Positions 1 through 8,368 of a stretch of 64,000 bases of DNA are shown here, in pieces (positions within the stretch are counted from its first letter, which is position 1; each line of letters begins with the position of its first letter). The notes below the pieces were generated by a model. The model searched no databases, was not told the origin of the DNA, and saw only the letters and a program-made list of their open reading frames with translations. The position numbers and the translations under genes are program-made. The stretch is from Albimonas donghaensis. GTDB taxonomy: Bacteria; Pseudomonadota; Alphaproteobacteria; Rhodobacterales; Rhodobacteraceae. The stretch is from positions 310,001 through 374,000 of the forward strand of contig NZ_FNMZ01000004.1 of the NCBI RefSeq assembly GCF_900106695.1, in the 5' to 3' direction.

Positions 1-600
1 GAATTCCTCGTTCAGCGGCGCGCCCCCGACCAGCACCACGTAGTTGTCGCGCGTGCCGTTGGCCTTCAGCTGGTCGATGACCACCTTCATGTAGGGCATG
101 GTCGTGGTCAGCAGCGCCGACATGCCGAGGATCTGGGCGTCCTCACGCTCCAGCGCCTCGATATAGGCCTCGGCGGCGTTGTTGATCCCGAGATCCACCA
201 CGTCGAAGCCCGCGCCCTCCATCATCATCGACACCAGGTTCTTGCCGATGTCGTGGATGTCGCCCTTCACCGTGCCGATCACCATGGTGCCCATCTTCGG
301 GGCCCCGGTCTCGGCCAGCAGCGGACGCAGGATGTTCATGCCGGACTTCATGGCGTTGGCGGCCAGCAGCACTTCGGGCACGAACAGGATGCCGTCCCGG
401 AAATCGTCGCCCACGACCTTCATGCCCGCGACCAGCGCCTCGGTCAGCAGCCGGTAGGGCGTCCAGCCCCGTTCGAGCAGGATGTTGACGCCCTCCTCGA
501 TCTCGTCCTTGAGACCGTCGTAGAGGTCGTCGTGCATCTGCTGGACCAGCTCGCCGTCATCGAGCTCGCTCAGGACGATATCGTCATCTTCATCGGCCAT
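1..600 (-). CDS. methyltransferase cognate corrinoid protein (partial, C-terminus beyond window)
   Basis: The visible 200 residues form a four-helix cap (about residues 1-95) followed by a B12-binding Rossmann domain. The cobalamin signature DIHDIGKNL is seen at residues 114-122, with H116 the expected lower axial cobalt ligand, and GMSALLTTTM and VLVGGAPL further on match the family. Such proteins carry methylcobalamin between a substrate:corrinoid methyltransferase (methylamine, betaine or O-demethylase type) and a second methyltransferase in the cytoplasm. The ATG at 600 opens the acidic N-terminus MADEDDDIVL. The gene runs off the left edge and lacks perhaps 20-30 residues. Its partner methyltransferase is not in the window, so the methyl donor is unknown. 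Confidence 0.9.
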   Translation of the reverse strand, partial: MADEDDDIVLSELDDGELVQQMHDDLYDGLKDEIEEGVNILLERGWTPYRLLTEALVAGMKVVGDDFRDGILFVPEVLLAANAMKSGMNILRPLLAETGAPKMGTMVIGTVKGDIHDIGKNLVSMMMEGAGFDVVDLGINNAAEAYIEALEREDAQILGMSALLTTTMPYMKVVIDQLKANGTRDNYVVLVGGAPLNEEF

Positions 601-728
601 GGAGCGCCCTTCCTGTCCGCCGCCCAACGCCCTGCCAATCTAGGGCCGGCGCGGGCTCCGCGAGAGGTCAAACACGACGCAACAATCGGGCATTGGCGAC
701 GCCGCGGGCGCTCCGGCCGCCTTCGGGG

Positions 729-1160
729 TCAGCCCTGGGCGGCCTGGGCGGAGGCCAGATCCCGCAGGCGGGTGATCATCGCGCGCAGTCCGTTGGAGCG
801 CTGGGAGGACAGCGCCTGGTCGAGCCCGAGCCGCGCGAACTGGGCCTGGGCGTCGGTGGCGAGGATCTCCGCGGCCGGCCGGTCGGCGAGCAGCGTGTGC
901 AGCAGCGCGATCAGCCCGCGCACGATCAGCGCGTCGGAATCGCCGGTGAAGCCGAGCGCGCCGTCCGGCCCGATCCTGGGCGCGATCCAGACCTGGCTGG
1001 CGCAGCCGTCGACCTTGGTCTCCGGGCCCTTCAGGGCGTCGGGCATGGGGGGCATCTTCTTGCCCATCTCGATGACGTAGCCGTAGCGGTCCTCCCAGTC
1101 CTCCAGGAACTCGAAGTCGGCGACGATATCCTCGAAAGCGGCGGGGGGGGCGACGGTCAT
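729..1160 (-). CDS. sufE: SufE family cysteine desulfuration protein
   Basis: At 143 residues this matches SufE, which accepts persulfide sulfur from a cysteine desulfurase (SufS type) and passes it to the SufBCD scaffold for Fe-S cluster assembly in the cytoplasm. The motif KVDGCASQVW places the sulfur-accepting cysteine at C53, and FEFLEDWEDRYGYVIEMGK is the conserved N-terminal helix. The ATG at 1160 has an AAGGAG-like site about 7 bases upstream. The suf operon itself is not adjacent, and stand-alone sufE genes are common in Rhodobacterales (family knowledge). No missing key residues are seen. Confidence 0.93.
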   Translation of the reverse strand: MTVAPPAAFEDIVADFEFLEDWEDRYGYVIEMGKKMPPMPDALKGPETKVDGCASQVWIAPRIGPDGALGFTGDSDALIVRGLIALLHTLLADRPAAEILATDAQAQFARLGLDQALSSQRSNGLRAMITRLRDLASAQAAQG

Positions 1161-1433
1161 GGCGGGCTCCTTGTTCCCGGCTCACGTAGTCCGGGCGGGC
1201 CCCCGCCGCAAGCGCCGCGCCCGGGCGAGGACGGGGGACGCCGGGAGGGACGGGAAATCGGGGGGAGGCCGGGGCGCCCCGCCCTCTCCGCGAAGCCGCC
1301 GTGAAACGGACGCGGGGCGCCCCCTTCCCTTTCGCCGCGCCCTGTGGCGTGATGCCGGCCGCTCCGCGCCGCCCCCGCCCTGTCGCGAGATGGGCGAGCG
1401 CGAGAGACCGAACAACCGATGAGGAGACGCCGC
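1161..1433. other. GC-rich intergenic stretch
   Basis: This 273-bp gap lies between the divergent sufE and lipoprotein genes, so both promoters should be here. I see no clear -35/-10 pair, no palindrome of note and no convincing small gene; the open frames that cross it are antisense or GC-driven. Confidence 0.5.
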
Positions 1434-2012
1434 ATGACCACCGCGCCACGGGACGAGCATCACGGCCTGACCGCGCCGTCCGGGCCGTCGGGGCCGTTCG
1501 GGCGCCGCGGCGGCCGCGCGCGGACGCGACGGCTGCTCGCGGCCGGACTGGCCGGAGCCGCGGCGCTGACGGCGGCGGGCTGCGAGACGATCAGCGAGAA
1601 CACGCCCGATGTCGGCTTCACCCTGCTGGAGCCGAGCCAGAAGCCCAAGCCGGAAGCCCCCGACGTGATCGCGGAGGCCATCCGCCGCCCGGTGGCCGAA
1701 GTCGGCGCGCTGGAGCTTGGAAAGATGCGCAACGGCACGCTGCTGACCGCCCATGGCGCGGCCCCGACCATGGGCTGGTTCCAGCCGGCGCTGCTGCCCC
1801 GCGGCGACGGGCCGAGCCCGGACGGGTTCCTGGAATTCGACTTCGTGGCCGCGCCGCCGGAGCTCAACGGCGGCGCCGCGATGCCCGTCGGCACGCCCGT
1901 GCAGCGCAGCCTGCGCGCGGATCGCCCGATCCTCGATTCCGCGCTGGCCGGCGTGGCGGGGCTTCGGGTCTATTCCGCGACCGGCGTCGCCGCGGTGCGC
2001 CTGGCGCCCTGA
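1434..2012 (+). CDS. putative lipoprotein of unknown function
   Basis: The 192-residue product has an arginine-rich N-region, a hydrophobic stretch LLAAGLAGAAALTAAGC and then CETISENTP, which reads as a lipoprotein signal with the lipidated cysteine near residue 46. The mature part (FTLLEPSQKP, FLEFDFVAAPPEL, AGLRVYSATGVAAVRLAP) matches no family I recognise. The start at 1434 is preferred over an in-frame ATG at 1419 because GAGGAG at 1421-1426 lies 7 bases upstream of 1434. The gene ends just before a strong bidirectional hairpin and faces rnd convergently. Confidence 0.7.
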   Translation: MTTAPRDEHHGLTAPSGPSGPFGRRGGRARTRRLLAAGLAGAAALTAAGCETISENTPDVGFTLLEPSQKPKPEAPDVIAEAIRRPVAEVGALELGKMRNGTLLTAHGAAPTMGWFQPALLPRGDGPSPDGFLEFDFVAAPPELNGGAAMPVGTPVQRSLRADRPILDSALAGVAGLRVYSATGVAAVRLAP

Positions 2013-2062
2013 TCCCGGGGCCAGGCGCGCGGGGGGCGGCGGCGCCTCCTCTCTCTCCGAAA

Positions 2063-2100
2063 ACGCGAAAAGCCGCCGGTCGCCCGGCGGCTTTTCGCGT
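2063..2100. terminator. bidirectional terminator between lipoprotein gene and rnd
   Basis: A perfect 17-bp stem (2063-2079 with 2084-2100) closes a 4-base loop. The outer stem holds four A residues on one side and four T on the other, so either strand gives a GC-rich hairpin followed by U residues. It sits between two convergent genes. Confidence 0.85.
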
Positions 2101-2129
2101 CTCCTCCCCCCGGCGTCGCGCCGGCGGGG

Positions 2130-3311
2130 TCAGTCGTCGAACTCGACGATCTCCACTCCGCCCCCATGGGCGCTGAGCGCGATCTCCCCGCGCTTGAGCT
2201 GCAGGGCCAGCTCCCCGAACGCCGCCCGACGCCATCCCGACAGGGCCGGCACCTGGGGCTCGTCCTCCCCCGCGATGGCGGTCAGCTCGTCCGACGAGGC
2301 CAGCAGCTTGGGCGCCACGCCCAGATCCTCGGCCCGGCTCTTGAGCAGAACCTTGAGCAGGTCGACCAGCGCCTCCGAGGTCTTGCGGGTCGGGCGCGGG
2401 GCCTCCTTGGGGGGCAGCGCGTCCTCGGGCGTCTCCATGCCCTTGCGCACGGCCTCCAGGATCTCCGCGGCCACGTCGCCCTTGCGGCCTTCGCGCTGCA
2501 GCAGGCGCAGGCGCGACAGCTCCTCCGCCGTGCCGGGGCGGGCCGAGGCCACCTCCAGCAACGCGTCGTCCTTCAGCAGGCGCGACCGCGGCACGTCCTT
2601 CTCCTGGGCCCGCCGCTCCCGCCACTCCGCCAGGGCCGCGGCGACCGCGAGGAACCGGGGCGAGGAGGAGCGGGTCTTGAGCCGACGCCACGCCTCCGTC
2701 GGCTCATTGCGATAGGTGTCGGGATTGGTGAGAACCGCCATCTCCTCCGCCACCCAGGCGGCGCGGCCGGTGCGGTTGAGCCGCGCCTCCAGCACCTCGT
2801 AGATCTGGCGAAGATGGGTGACGTCGGCGAGCGCGTAGTCCAGCTGCTTTTCCGACAGGGGCCGGCGGGCCCAGTCGGTGAAGCGCGACGACTTGTCGAG
2901 CCCCTCCTTGCAGATCTTGCGGACCAGCGTCTCGTAGCCCACCTGATCGCCATAGCCGCAGACCATGGCCGCGACCTGGGTGTCGAACAGGGGCGTGGGG
3001 ATCAGGTCGCCCAGCTTCCAGAAGATCTCCAGATCCTGGCGGGCGGCGTGGAACACCTTCACCACGGAGGTGTTCTTCATCAGCTCGAACAGCGGCGCGA
3101 GATCCATGTCCGCGCCGGCGATCGGGTCGATCAGCGCGGCGCAGTCCTCATCGCCCGGATAGGCGACCTGGGCGAGACAGAGTTGCGGCCAGTAGGTCCG
3201 CTCCCGCAGGAACTCGGTGTCGACGGTGATGTAAGGGTGTTCGGCGCAGCGCGCGCAGAACGCGACGAGCGTTTCCGTGTCCGTGATAACCAGCATCGCC
3301 TGCGTCGCCAT
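2130..3311 (-). CDS. rnd: ribonuclease D
   Basis: This 393-residue protein is a DEDDy-type 3'-5' exoribonuclease that trims tRNA and other RNA 3' ends. The N-terminal exonuclease domain shows VDTEF (D31, E33), FHAARQDLE (D93) and LDYALADVTHL (Y159, D163), so all four acidic ligands and the catalytic tyrosine are present. HRDC-type regions follow at about 215-300 and 305-380. ATG 3311 has GGAGG directly abutting it, which is too close, so translation may begin at the in-frame ATG at 3296 (MLVITDTETL); the product would differ by five residues. The gene is convergent with the upstream lipoprotein gene. Confidence 0.95.
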   Translation of the reverse strand: MATQAMLVITDTETLVAFCARCAEHPYITVDTEFLRERTYWPQLCLAQVAYPGDEDCAALIDPIAGADMDLAPLFELMKNTSVVKVFHAARQDLEIFWKLGDLIPTPLFDTQVAAMVCGYGDQVGYETLVRKICKEGLDKSSRFTDWARRPLSEKQLDYALADVTHLRQIYEVLEARLNRTGRAAWVAEEMAVLTNPDTYRNEPTEAWRRLKTRSSSPRFLAVAAALAEWRERRAQEKDVPRSRLLKDDALLEVASARPGTAEELSRLRLLQREGRKGDVAAEILEAVRKGMETPEDALPPKEAPRPTRKTSEALVDLLKVLLKSRAEDLGVAPKLLASSDELTAIAGEDEPQVPALSGWRRAAFGELALQLKRGEIALSAHGGGVEIVEFDD

Positions 3312-3372
3312 CCTCCGCGCGTGCGTTCCATCCTGAAATCCGTCAGACGCTATAGCCTGCCCGCGACGGGGT

Positions 3373-4206
3373 TCACAAGGCGTGAAACTCTTCCGTCACA
3401 TGGCGGACCAGCGCCGCGTCCCCGGGGTTGAGCGCCCGGATGCGCGCGACCAGCGCTTCGGGCAGGTCCGCAAGCCCCGCCCGCCCCTTCGTCGCCCGCG
3501 TCACCGGCAGGGGGGAGAGCGGTCGGCCCAGCGCCTCGGCGATGCGGTCCATGAAGGCGGGAAGCTCGGGCACGGGGGCGGCGAGCCACAGTTTCTCGTC
3601 CACCGCGCGGCGGGCCGCGTCCGCGTCGGGGCGCCCTCCGGCGAGCTGCCGGCACTGGTAGTCGCGCTGGTATTTCTCGGGGGCCTTCTCGATCGCCGCC
3701 ACGAAATCCTCCAGCGGCAGGTCGTAGAGCGCGTGGTCCAGGCAGTCCGAGCGCGCCCGGTCCCGCTTCTTCGCCATGAACGCGTGGTCGGAGACGAAGC
3801 GGTCGGCCGGGTCGCGCACCACGGTGATGTAATGCTTGGGCCGCGGCGAGGGCGGCTCGGTCCCCAGGATCATGTGGGCGGCGAAGAAGGCCTGATCCTC
3901 GGCCAGATGCACCGGCCGCCCCGTCGCGCGCCGGGCGAGGATGGCGAGGTCCTCGCCCAGGTTGATGGCGGCGCGGCGCAGGGGGCCATGGATCGCGAGC
4001 ACCCCGGTCTCCGCCCGCTCGGCCGAGCCCCAGTGGGTCCGGTGCGGCGGATGGGCGCCCAGCGCCTCGAACAGCACCGAGGCGAGCGCGGTGCCGGCGG
4101 TCTTGCGGATGTGCACGAACACGATCTGGTCGGTTTCGGGGTTCGGCGTGACCTTGCGGTAGAGCATGTTTCGACGTTCCGGGCGCGGTTTCCCCGGTTG
4201 TGCCAC
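3373..4206 (-). CDS. sulfotransferase-like protein
   Basis: The 277-residue protein carries the two signatures of PAPS-dependent sulfotransferases: FVHIRKTAGTALASVL (5'-phosphosulfate loop, residues 30-45) and YITVVRDPADRFVSDHAF (3'-phosphate-binding strand and helix). This resembles the Sulfotransfer_2/carbohydrate-type family rather than the aryl type. The acceptor cannot be told from sequence; such genes in Rhodobacteraceae often sulfate surface glycans or small molecules (family knowledge). Two starts are possible, ATG 4206 and ATG 4167 (MLYRKVTPNP); neither has a strong ribosome site. It is divergent from the HTH-TPR gene across an AT-rich promoter region. Confidence 0.75.
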   Translation of the reverse strand: MAQPGKPRPERRNMLYRKVTPNPETDQIVFVHIRKTAGTALASVLFEALGAHPPHRTHWGSAERAETGVLAIHGPLRRAAINLGEDLAILARRATGRPVHLAEDQAFFAAHMILGTEPPSPRPKHYITVVRDPADRFVSDHAFMAKKRDRARSDCLDHALYDLPLEDFVAAIEKAPEKYQRDYQCRQLAGGRPDADAARRAVDEKLWLAAPVPELPAFMDRIAEALGRPLSPLPVTRATKGRAGLADLPEALVARIRALNPGDAALVRHVTEEFHAL

Positions 4207-4234
4207 GGGCGGCGGCCGGGGGCCAGCACCCCCC

Positions 4235-4270
4235 TTGCATTACCGATACTGACGACCTATGTTTCGGTAA
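4235..4270 (+). promoter_or_regulatory. putative promoter with overlapping 7-bp inverted repeat (operator candidate)
   Basis: In an AT-richer patch upstream of the HTH-TPR gene, TTACCGA (4240-4246) and TCGGTAA (4264-4270) form a perfect 7-bp inverted repeat with a 17-base spacer. A weak sigma-70-like pair, TTGCAT (4235-4240) and TATGTT (4258-4263), has 17-bp spacing and overlaps both half-sites. The layout suits autoregulation by the adjacent HTH protein. This is inference, as the promoter elements are imperfect. Confidence 0.4.
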
Positions 4271-4421
4271 CAAACCATAACCTCAGTGCCGGAACTCAGC
4301 CAATGCTGCCCCTCCCTTGGTATCTGCTCCTCGCTACTGCTTTTCAGACCCTTGGCTCCCTTCTCGATGCGCTGCAGAACCTCGGTATCTTGTAACTTCG
4401 CAGCATCGAGAGATCTTCAGA

Positions 4422-6059
4422 GTGTCGGATTCGAATGGCGAGAGCTTTGGCCAGCGCTTCGGAGCGCTGGTCCTAGCTGCGCGTGAAGCGAAAAACTGGT
4501 CACAAGAGATGCTGGCTGCCGAGGCTCTCGGAAATCCAGATCGAAAAGGCGCCGTATCGCAGCTTGAGACGGGCAAGGTGCCGAAGCCCCGCTACGGTAC
4601 CGTACGGAACTACGCTAGGGCGCTCGGCCTGACCGACGCGCAGATCGAGGCCTGCCGCCCGCCCGACTCGCCCGAGCCGAACCGGACGGTCACGGACGAA
4701 CTGCGGCTGTCCAAGGAGATGCTGAAAACCTTAGCTTGGGATTTTGGCCATGCGAACCCGCGCGCCGCGGTGGCGGAGTACGAGGCGTTCCTGCGCGACA
4801 AGGCGACGGAACTGCGGGCGCTGCAATCGCGGATCGAGGCGATGGGCGCGGCGGAGGGGCGGATCGCCAACCTTATGGGCGCGGCGGAGGGCGCGCTGGA
4901 GGCGGGCGATTTTCCGGAGGCCGACCGCCTGCTCGCCGACGCCGAGGAGATCCAGCAGACCGAGCACACCCTCGTCCAGGTCCGCAAACAGGCCCACATC
5001 CGCGAGACCCGCGGCGACGCGGCCCTGCTGAACAACGACGCAGGCACGGCGTTCGTCCACTACGACGCCTCCGCCGCGATGTTCGATCCGTTCGACAGGT
5101 TGGAGGGGGCGGAGCGGCGCCACCGGCTGGCGGAACGCCTGTATCGGCATGGGCTGCGCTTTGGCGGATCAGGCCTGCAGGGCTCCGAGGCGCTGCTGCA
5201 TCTCAACCTGGACACCTACACCGAAACCGAAACGCCGGTCGAATGGGTGAAAACCCAGAACAGTCTCGCCATCGCCCTCGGGACCCAGGGTGCCCGCGCC
5301 GGCGGCGAGGCGGGGATGCGCCTCCTCTCCCGCGCCGTCGAGGCCTGTGAGGCCGCCCTGCGCGTCTACACCGAGGAAGCCCATCCGGTGCAATGGGCCA
5401 TGACGCAGAACAACCTCGCCATCGCCCTCCGGAGCCAGGGCGAGCGCGCCGGCGGCGAGGCGGGGATGCGCCTCCTCTCCCGAGCCGTCGAAGCGTATGA
5501 GACCGCCCTGCGCGTCTACACCGAAGACGCCCATCCGGTGCAATGGGCCATGACGCAGAACAATCTCGCCAACGCCCTCCGGAACCAGGGCGAGCGCGCC
5601 GGCGGCGAGGCGGGGATGGGCCTCCTCTCCCGGGCCGCCGAGGCCTGTGAGGCCGCCCTGCGCGTCTACACCGAGGACGGCCATCCGGTGGACTGGGCCA
5701 TGACGCAGAACAACCTCGCCATCGCCCTCAAGACCCAGGGCGCGCGCGCCGGCGGCGAGCCGGGGATGCGCCTCCTCTCCCAAGCCGTCGAGGCCTATGA
5801 GGCCGCCCTGCGCGTCTACACCGAGGACGCCCATCCGGTGGACTGGGCCATGACGCAAGAGAATATCGGGCGCGCCTTCATGGCGATGGCCGAGGCGGCG
5901 CCGGGGGAGGCGGAGGCGCGGTTGCGCGCGGCGGTGGCGGCGTTCGACCGGGCGTTGACGGTCTTCGATCCGGAGACGATGTCCTTCAGATACGAAGCGG
6001 CGACCTCGGCCCGCGCCGAGGCCGCCGCGCGTCTGGAGGCGCTCAGTCCCGCGGGATGA
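4422..6059 (+). CDS. XRE-type HTH protein with coiled-coil linker and 50-residue TPR array
   Basis: With a GTG start at 4422 (purine-rich GAGAG about 9 bases upstream) the product is 545 residues. Residues 8-75 resemble a Cro/CI helix-turn-helix: [20 protein letters not shown], then [13 protein letters not shown] as the recognition-helix region. A helical linker follows ([19 protein letters not shown]). From about residue 270 come four near-identical 50-residue units of the type [12 protein letters not shown]...[20 protein letters not shown] plus a fifth partial one; these are extended tetratricopeptide repeats. This TPR type usually forms the sensor or scaffold half of bacterial signalling and conflict proteins with variable N-terminal effectors (family knowledge); here the N-terminus is a DNA-binding domain. 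The 5' end is AT-richer than its neighbours, which hints at transfer. The stop overlaps aspS by 17 bases, convergently. The ligand is unknown. Confidence 0.75.
   Translation: MSDSNGESFGQRFGALVLAAREAKNWSQEMLAAEALGNPDRKGAVSQLETGKVPKPRYGTVRNYARALGLTDAQIEACRPPDSPEPNRTVTDELRLSKEMLKTLAWDFGHANPRAAVAEYEAFLRDKATELRALQSRIEAMGAAEGRIANLMGAAEGALEAGDFPEADRLLADAEEIQQTEHTLVQVRKQAHIRETRGDAALLNNDAGTAFVHYDASAAMFDPFDRLEGAERRHRLAERLYRHGLRFGGSGLQGSEALLHLNLDTYTETETPVEWVKTQNSLAIALGTQGARAGGEAGMRLLSRAVEACEAALRVYTEEAHPVQWAMTQNNLAIALRSQGERAGGEAGMRLLSRAVEAYETALRVYTEDAHPVQWAMTQNNLANALRNQGERAGGEAGMGLLSRAAEACEAALRVYTEDGHPVDWAMTQNNLAIALKTQGARAGGEPGMRLLSQAVEAYEAALRVYTEDAHPVDWAMTQENIGRAFMAMAEAAPGEAEARLRAAVAAFDRALTVFDPETMSFRYEAATSARAEAAARLEALSPAG
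5231..5880 (+). repeat. 150-bp in-frame tandem repeat encoding TPR units
   Basis: Four full copies and one partial copy begin at 5231, 5381, 5531, 5681 and 5831, an exact 150-bp period (50 codons). The copies differ by scattered substitutions such as VQW/VDW, SQGER/TQGAR and EAY/EAC. Near-identity at DNA level suggests recent duplication or gene-conversion, so copy number could vary between strains. Confidence 0.9.
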
Positions 6060-7824
6060 CGCGGAGGCCGAGTTCGCGGAGCTGCTCGTTGGTCGGGGCC
6101 GCGGGGGCGCCCATCATCAGGTCCTCGGCCTTCTGGTTCATCGGGAACATGATCACGTCGCGCAGGTTCTCCGCCCCCGCCAGCAGCATCACGATCCGGT
6201 CCACCCCCGGCGCGATCCCGCCATGCGGCGGCGCCCCGAACTTGAACGCCGAGATCATGCCGCCGAAGTTCTCGTCCACGAACTCCCGGCTCTGCCCGGT
6301 GATCTCGAAGGCCTTGTACATGATCTCCGGCTTGTGGTTCCGGATCGCGCCCGACGACAGCTCCACCCCGTTGCACACGATGTCATACTGGTAGCCCAGC
6401 ACCGAAAGCGGGTCGTCGCCCTCCAGCGCCTCCATCCCGCCCTGGGGCATGGAGAACGGGTTGTGCGAGAAGTCGAGACGCCCGGCTTCCTCGTCATATT
6501 CGAACATCGGGAAGTCGACGATCCAGGCGAGCTCGAACCGGTCCTCGTCCAGCAGCTTCAACTCCTTGCCGATGACGTTGCGCGCGCGCCCCGCCACGTC
6601 GAGGAAGGAGGACGGCTTGCCGGCCAGGAAGAAGGCCGCGTCGCCCAGCCCGAGGCCCAGCTGCACGCGGATCGCCTCCGACCGCTCCGGCCCGATATTC
6701 TTGGCGAGCGGGCCGGCGGCGACGGTCTCGCCCCCTTCCTCGCGCCAGAAGATGTAGCCCATGCCCGGCAGGCCTTCCTTCTGCGCCCAGGAGTTCATCC
6801 GGTCGCAGAACTTGCGCGACCCGCCGGTGGGGGCGGGGATGGCGCGGACCTCGTTCCCCTCGGTCTCCAGCATCTGCGCGAAGATCTTGAAGCCGGAGCC
6901 CGCGAAGTGCTCGGACACCACCTGCATCTCGATCGGGTTGCGCAGGTCGGGCTTGTCGGAGCCGTATTTGAGCAGGGACTCGGCGTAGGGAATGCGCGGG
7001 AAGGTCCCGGTCACCGGCCGGCCGCCGCCGAATGTCTCGAACACGCCGCGCATCACGGGCTCGATCGCCTGGAAGACGTCTTCCTGGGTCACGAAGCTCA
7101 TCTCGATGTCGAGCTGGTAGAACTCGCCCGGGGACCGGTCGGCGCGGGGGTCCTCGTCGCGGAAGCACGGCGCGATCTGGAAATAGCGGTCGAAGCCGGC
7201 CACCATGATCAGCTGCTTGAACTGCTGCGGCGCCTGGGGCAGCGCGTAGACCTTGCCCGGATGCAGACGGGACGGCACCAGGAAGTCGCGCGCGCCCTCG
7301 GGCGAGGAGGCGGTGAGGATCGGGGTCTGGTATTCCAGAAAGCTCTGATCGGTCATCGAGGACCGGAGGTGCGAAATCACCTTCGAGCGCAGGATGATGT
7401 TGTTGTGCAGCTTCTCCCGGCGCAGGTCGAGGAAGCGATACCGCAGGCGGGTCTCCTCGGGATATTCGACATCCCCGAAGACCGGCAGCGGCAATTCGCC
7501 CTCGACGGCGCCCAGCACTTCCATGTCGCGGGCGTAGACCTCGATGTCGCCGGTATCGAGCTTGGGGTTCTTCAGGTCCTCGGCCCGGGCCTTGACCGTG
7601 CCGTCGATGCGGATCACCCATTCGGCGCGCACATCCTCGATCCCCTTGAAGGCGGGGCTGTCGGGGTCGGCGATGACCTGGGTGATGCCGTGATGGTCGC
7701 GCAGGTCGACGAACAGCACGCCCCCGTGGTCGCGGACCCGGTGGACCCAACCGGAGAGGCGGACCTCCTGGCCGACATGCTCGGCACGGAGCGCGGCGCA
7801 GGTATGGGAGCGGTAGGCGTGCAT
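6043..7824 (-). CDS. aspS: aspartyl-tRNA synthetase (predicted non-discriminating, Asp/Asn)
   Basis: The 593-residue bacterial-type AspRS has the N-terminal OB anticodon domain (1-110), class II motif 2 ([20 protein letters not shown]), the GAD insertion, and motif 3 near the C-terminus ([13 protein letters not shown]). In the OB loop the sequence [14 protein letters not shown] carries histidine at position 33; His at this site marks AspRS enzymes that charge both tRNA-Asp and tRNA-Asn, as in Pseudomonas aeruginosa (established). If so, the cell should make Asn-tRNA through GatCAB transamidation. ATG 7824 has a GAGGA site 8 bases upstream. The gene stands alone. Confidence 0.96.
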   Translation of the reverse strand: MHAYRSHTCAALRAEHVGQEVRLSGWVHRVRDHGGVLFVDLRDHHGITQVIADPDSPAFKGIEDVRAEWVIRIDGTVKARAEDLKNPKLDTGDIEVYARDMEVLGAVEGELPLPVFGDVEYPEETRLRYRFLDLRREKLHNNIILRSKVISHLRSSMTDQSFLEYQTPILTASSPEGARDFLVPSRLHPGKVYALPQAPQQFKQLIMVAGFDRYFQIAPCFRDEDPRADRSPGEFYQLDIEMSFVTQEDVFQAIEPVMRGVFETFGGGRPVTGTFPRIPYAESLLKYGSDKPDLRNPIEMQVVSEHFAGSGFKIFAQMLETEGNEVRAIPAPTGGSRKFCDRMNSWAQKEGLPGMGYIFWREEGGETVAAGPLAKNIGPERSEAIRVQLGLGLGDAAFFLAGKPSSFLDVAGRARNVIGKELKLLDEDRFELAWIVDFPMFEYDEEAGRLDFSHNPFSMPQGGMEALEGDDPLSVLGYQYDIVCNGVELSSGAIRNHKPEIMYKAFEITGQSREFVDENFGGMISAFKFGAPPHGGIAPGVDRIVMLLAGAENLRDVIMFPMNQKAEDLMMGAPAAPTNEQLRELGLRVIPRD

Positions 7825-7972
7825 AGGGGGCGTCCTCGGGCGACGGTCGGAACAAGGGCTCGACGGTGGCGGTCGGGTTCCATGCTGGCGGGCGGAATGT
7901 CAAGAGCGCAGGGGCCGCTTCCGCCGCCGCGCAGGCGTTTCGGGCGCGGGCGGAACACGGGCGCCGGGCGGC

Positions 7973-8368
7973 TCAGTAGCGGAAATCCCACTGGTCCAGG
8001 TGGACCCCGGCGGCGCCGCGGAGGATGACCTCTCCGCCCTCGAAGGCCAGCGCCAGGTCGCGGCCCTGGATCGAGGGGGTCAGATCCCAGGGCGTCAGGC
8101 CGAGCCCTTCGAGGTTGATGACGTCGCGCCCCTTCTCGAAGTCGAGAATGAAGCCGCGGCCGCCGGTCAGCCGGAACTCGAACCGGTCGTCGGCGGCGAG
8201 ACGCGCGAGCGCGTCCGGGATGTCGGCGGCCTCGGGCGGCTCGGCCCCGAGGAGGGCTTCGGGGGGGGCTTCGGGGGCGGCTTCGGGCGGCTCGGAAGCG
8301 TCCCGCCGCGCGGAGGGCCCGTCCGTCTCCGGCGCTCCGGCCCAGTCGGCATGGCGGCGGCGGGTCAC
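7973..8368 (-). CDS. small RTX-cap-like protein, translationally coupled to CPBP protease
   Basis: This 131-residue product starts at a GTG whose last bases overlap the stop of the upstream protease gene (GTGA), so the two are probably translated together. Residues 1-60 are proline/alanine/glutamate-rich. Residues 65-131 (FEFRLTGGRGFILDFEKGRD, then INLEGL, GGEVILRGAAG and a final WDFRY) resemble the beta-rich C-terminal cap of serralysin-type and other RTX proteins, but there are no GGxGxDxLx calcium repeats. It might be an unrepeated type I secretion signal domain or a divergent intracellular derivative. The function is unknown, and the family link is my reading of the pattern. Confidence 0.6.
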   Translation of the reverse strand: MTRRRHADWAGAPETDGPSARRDASEPPEAAPEAPPEALLGAEPPEAADIPDALARLAADDRFEFRLTGGRGFILDFEKGRDVINLEGLGLTPWDLTPSIQGRDLALAFEGGEVILRGAAGVHLDQWDFRY

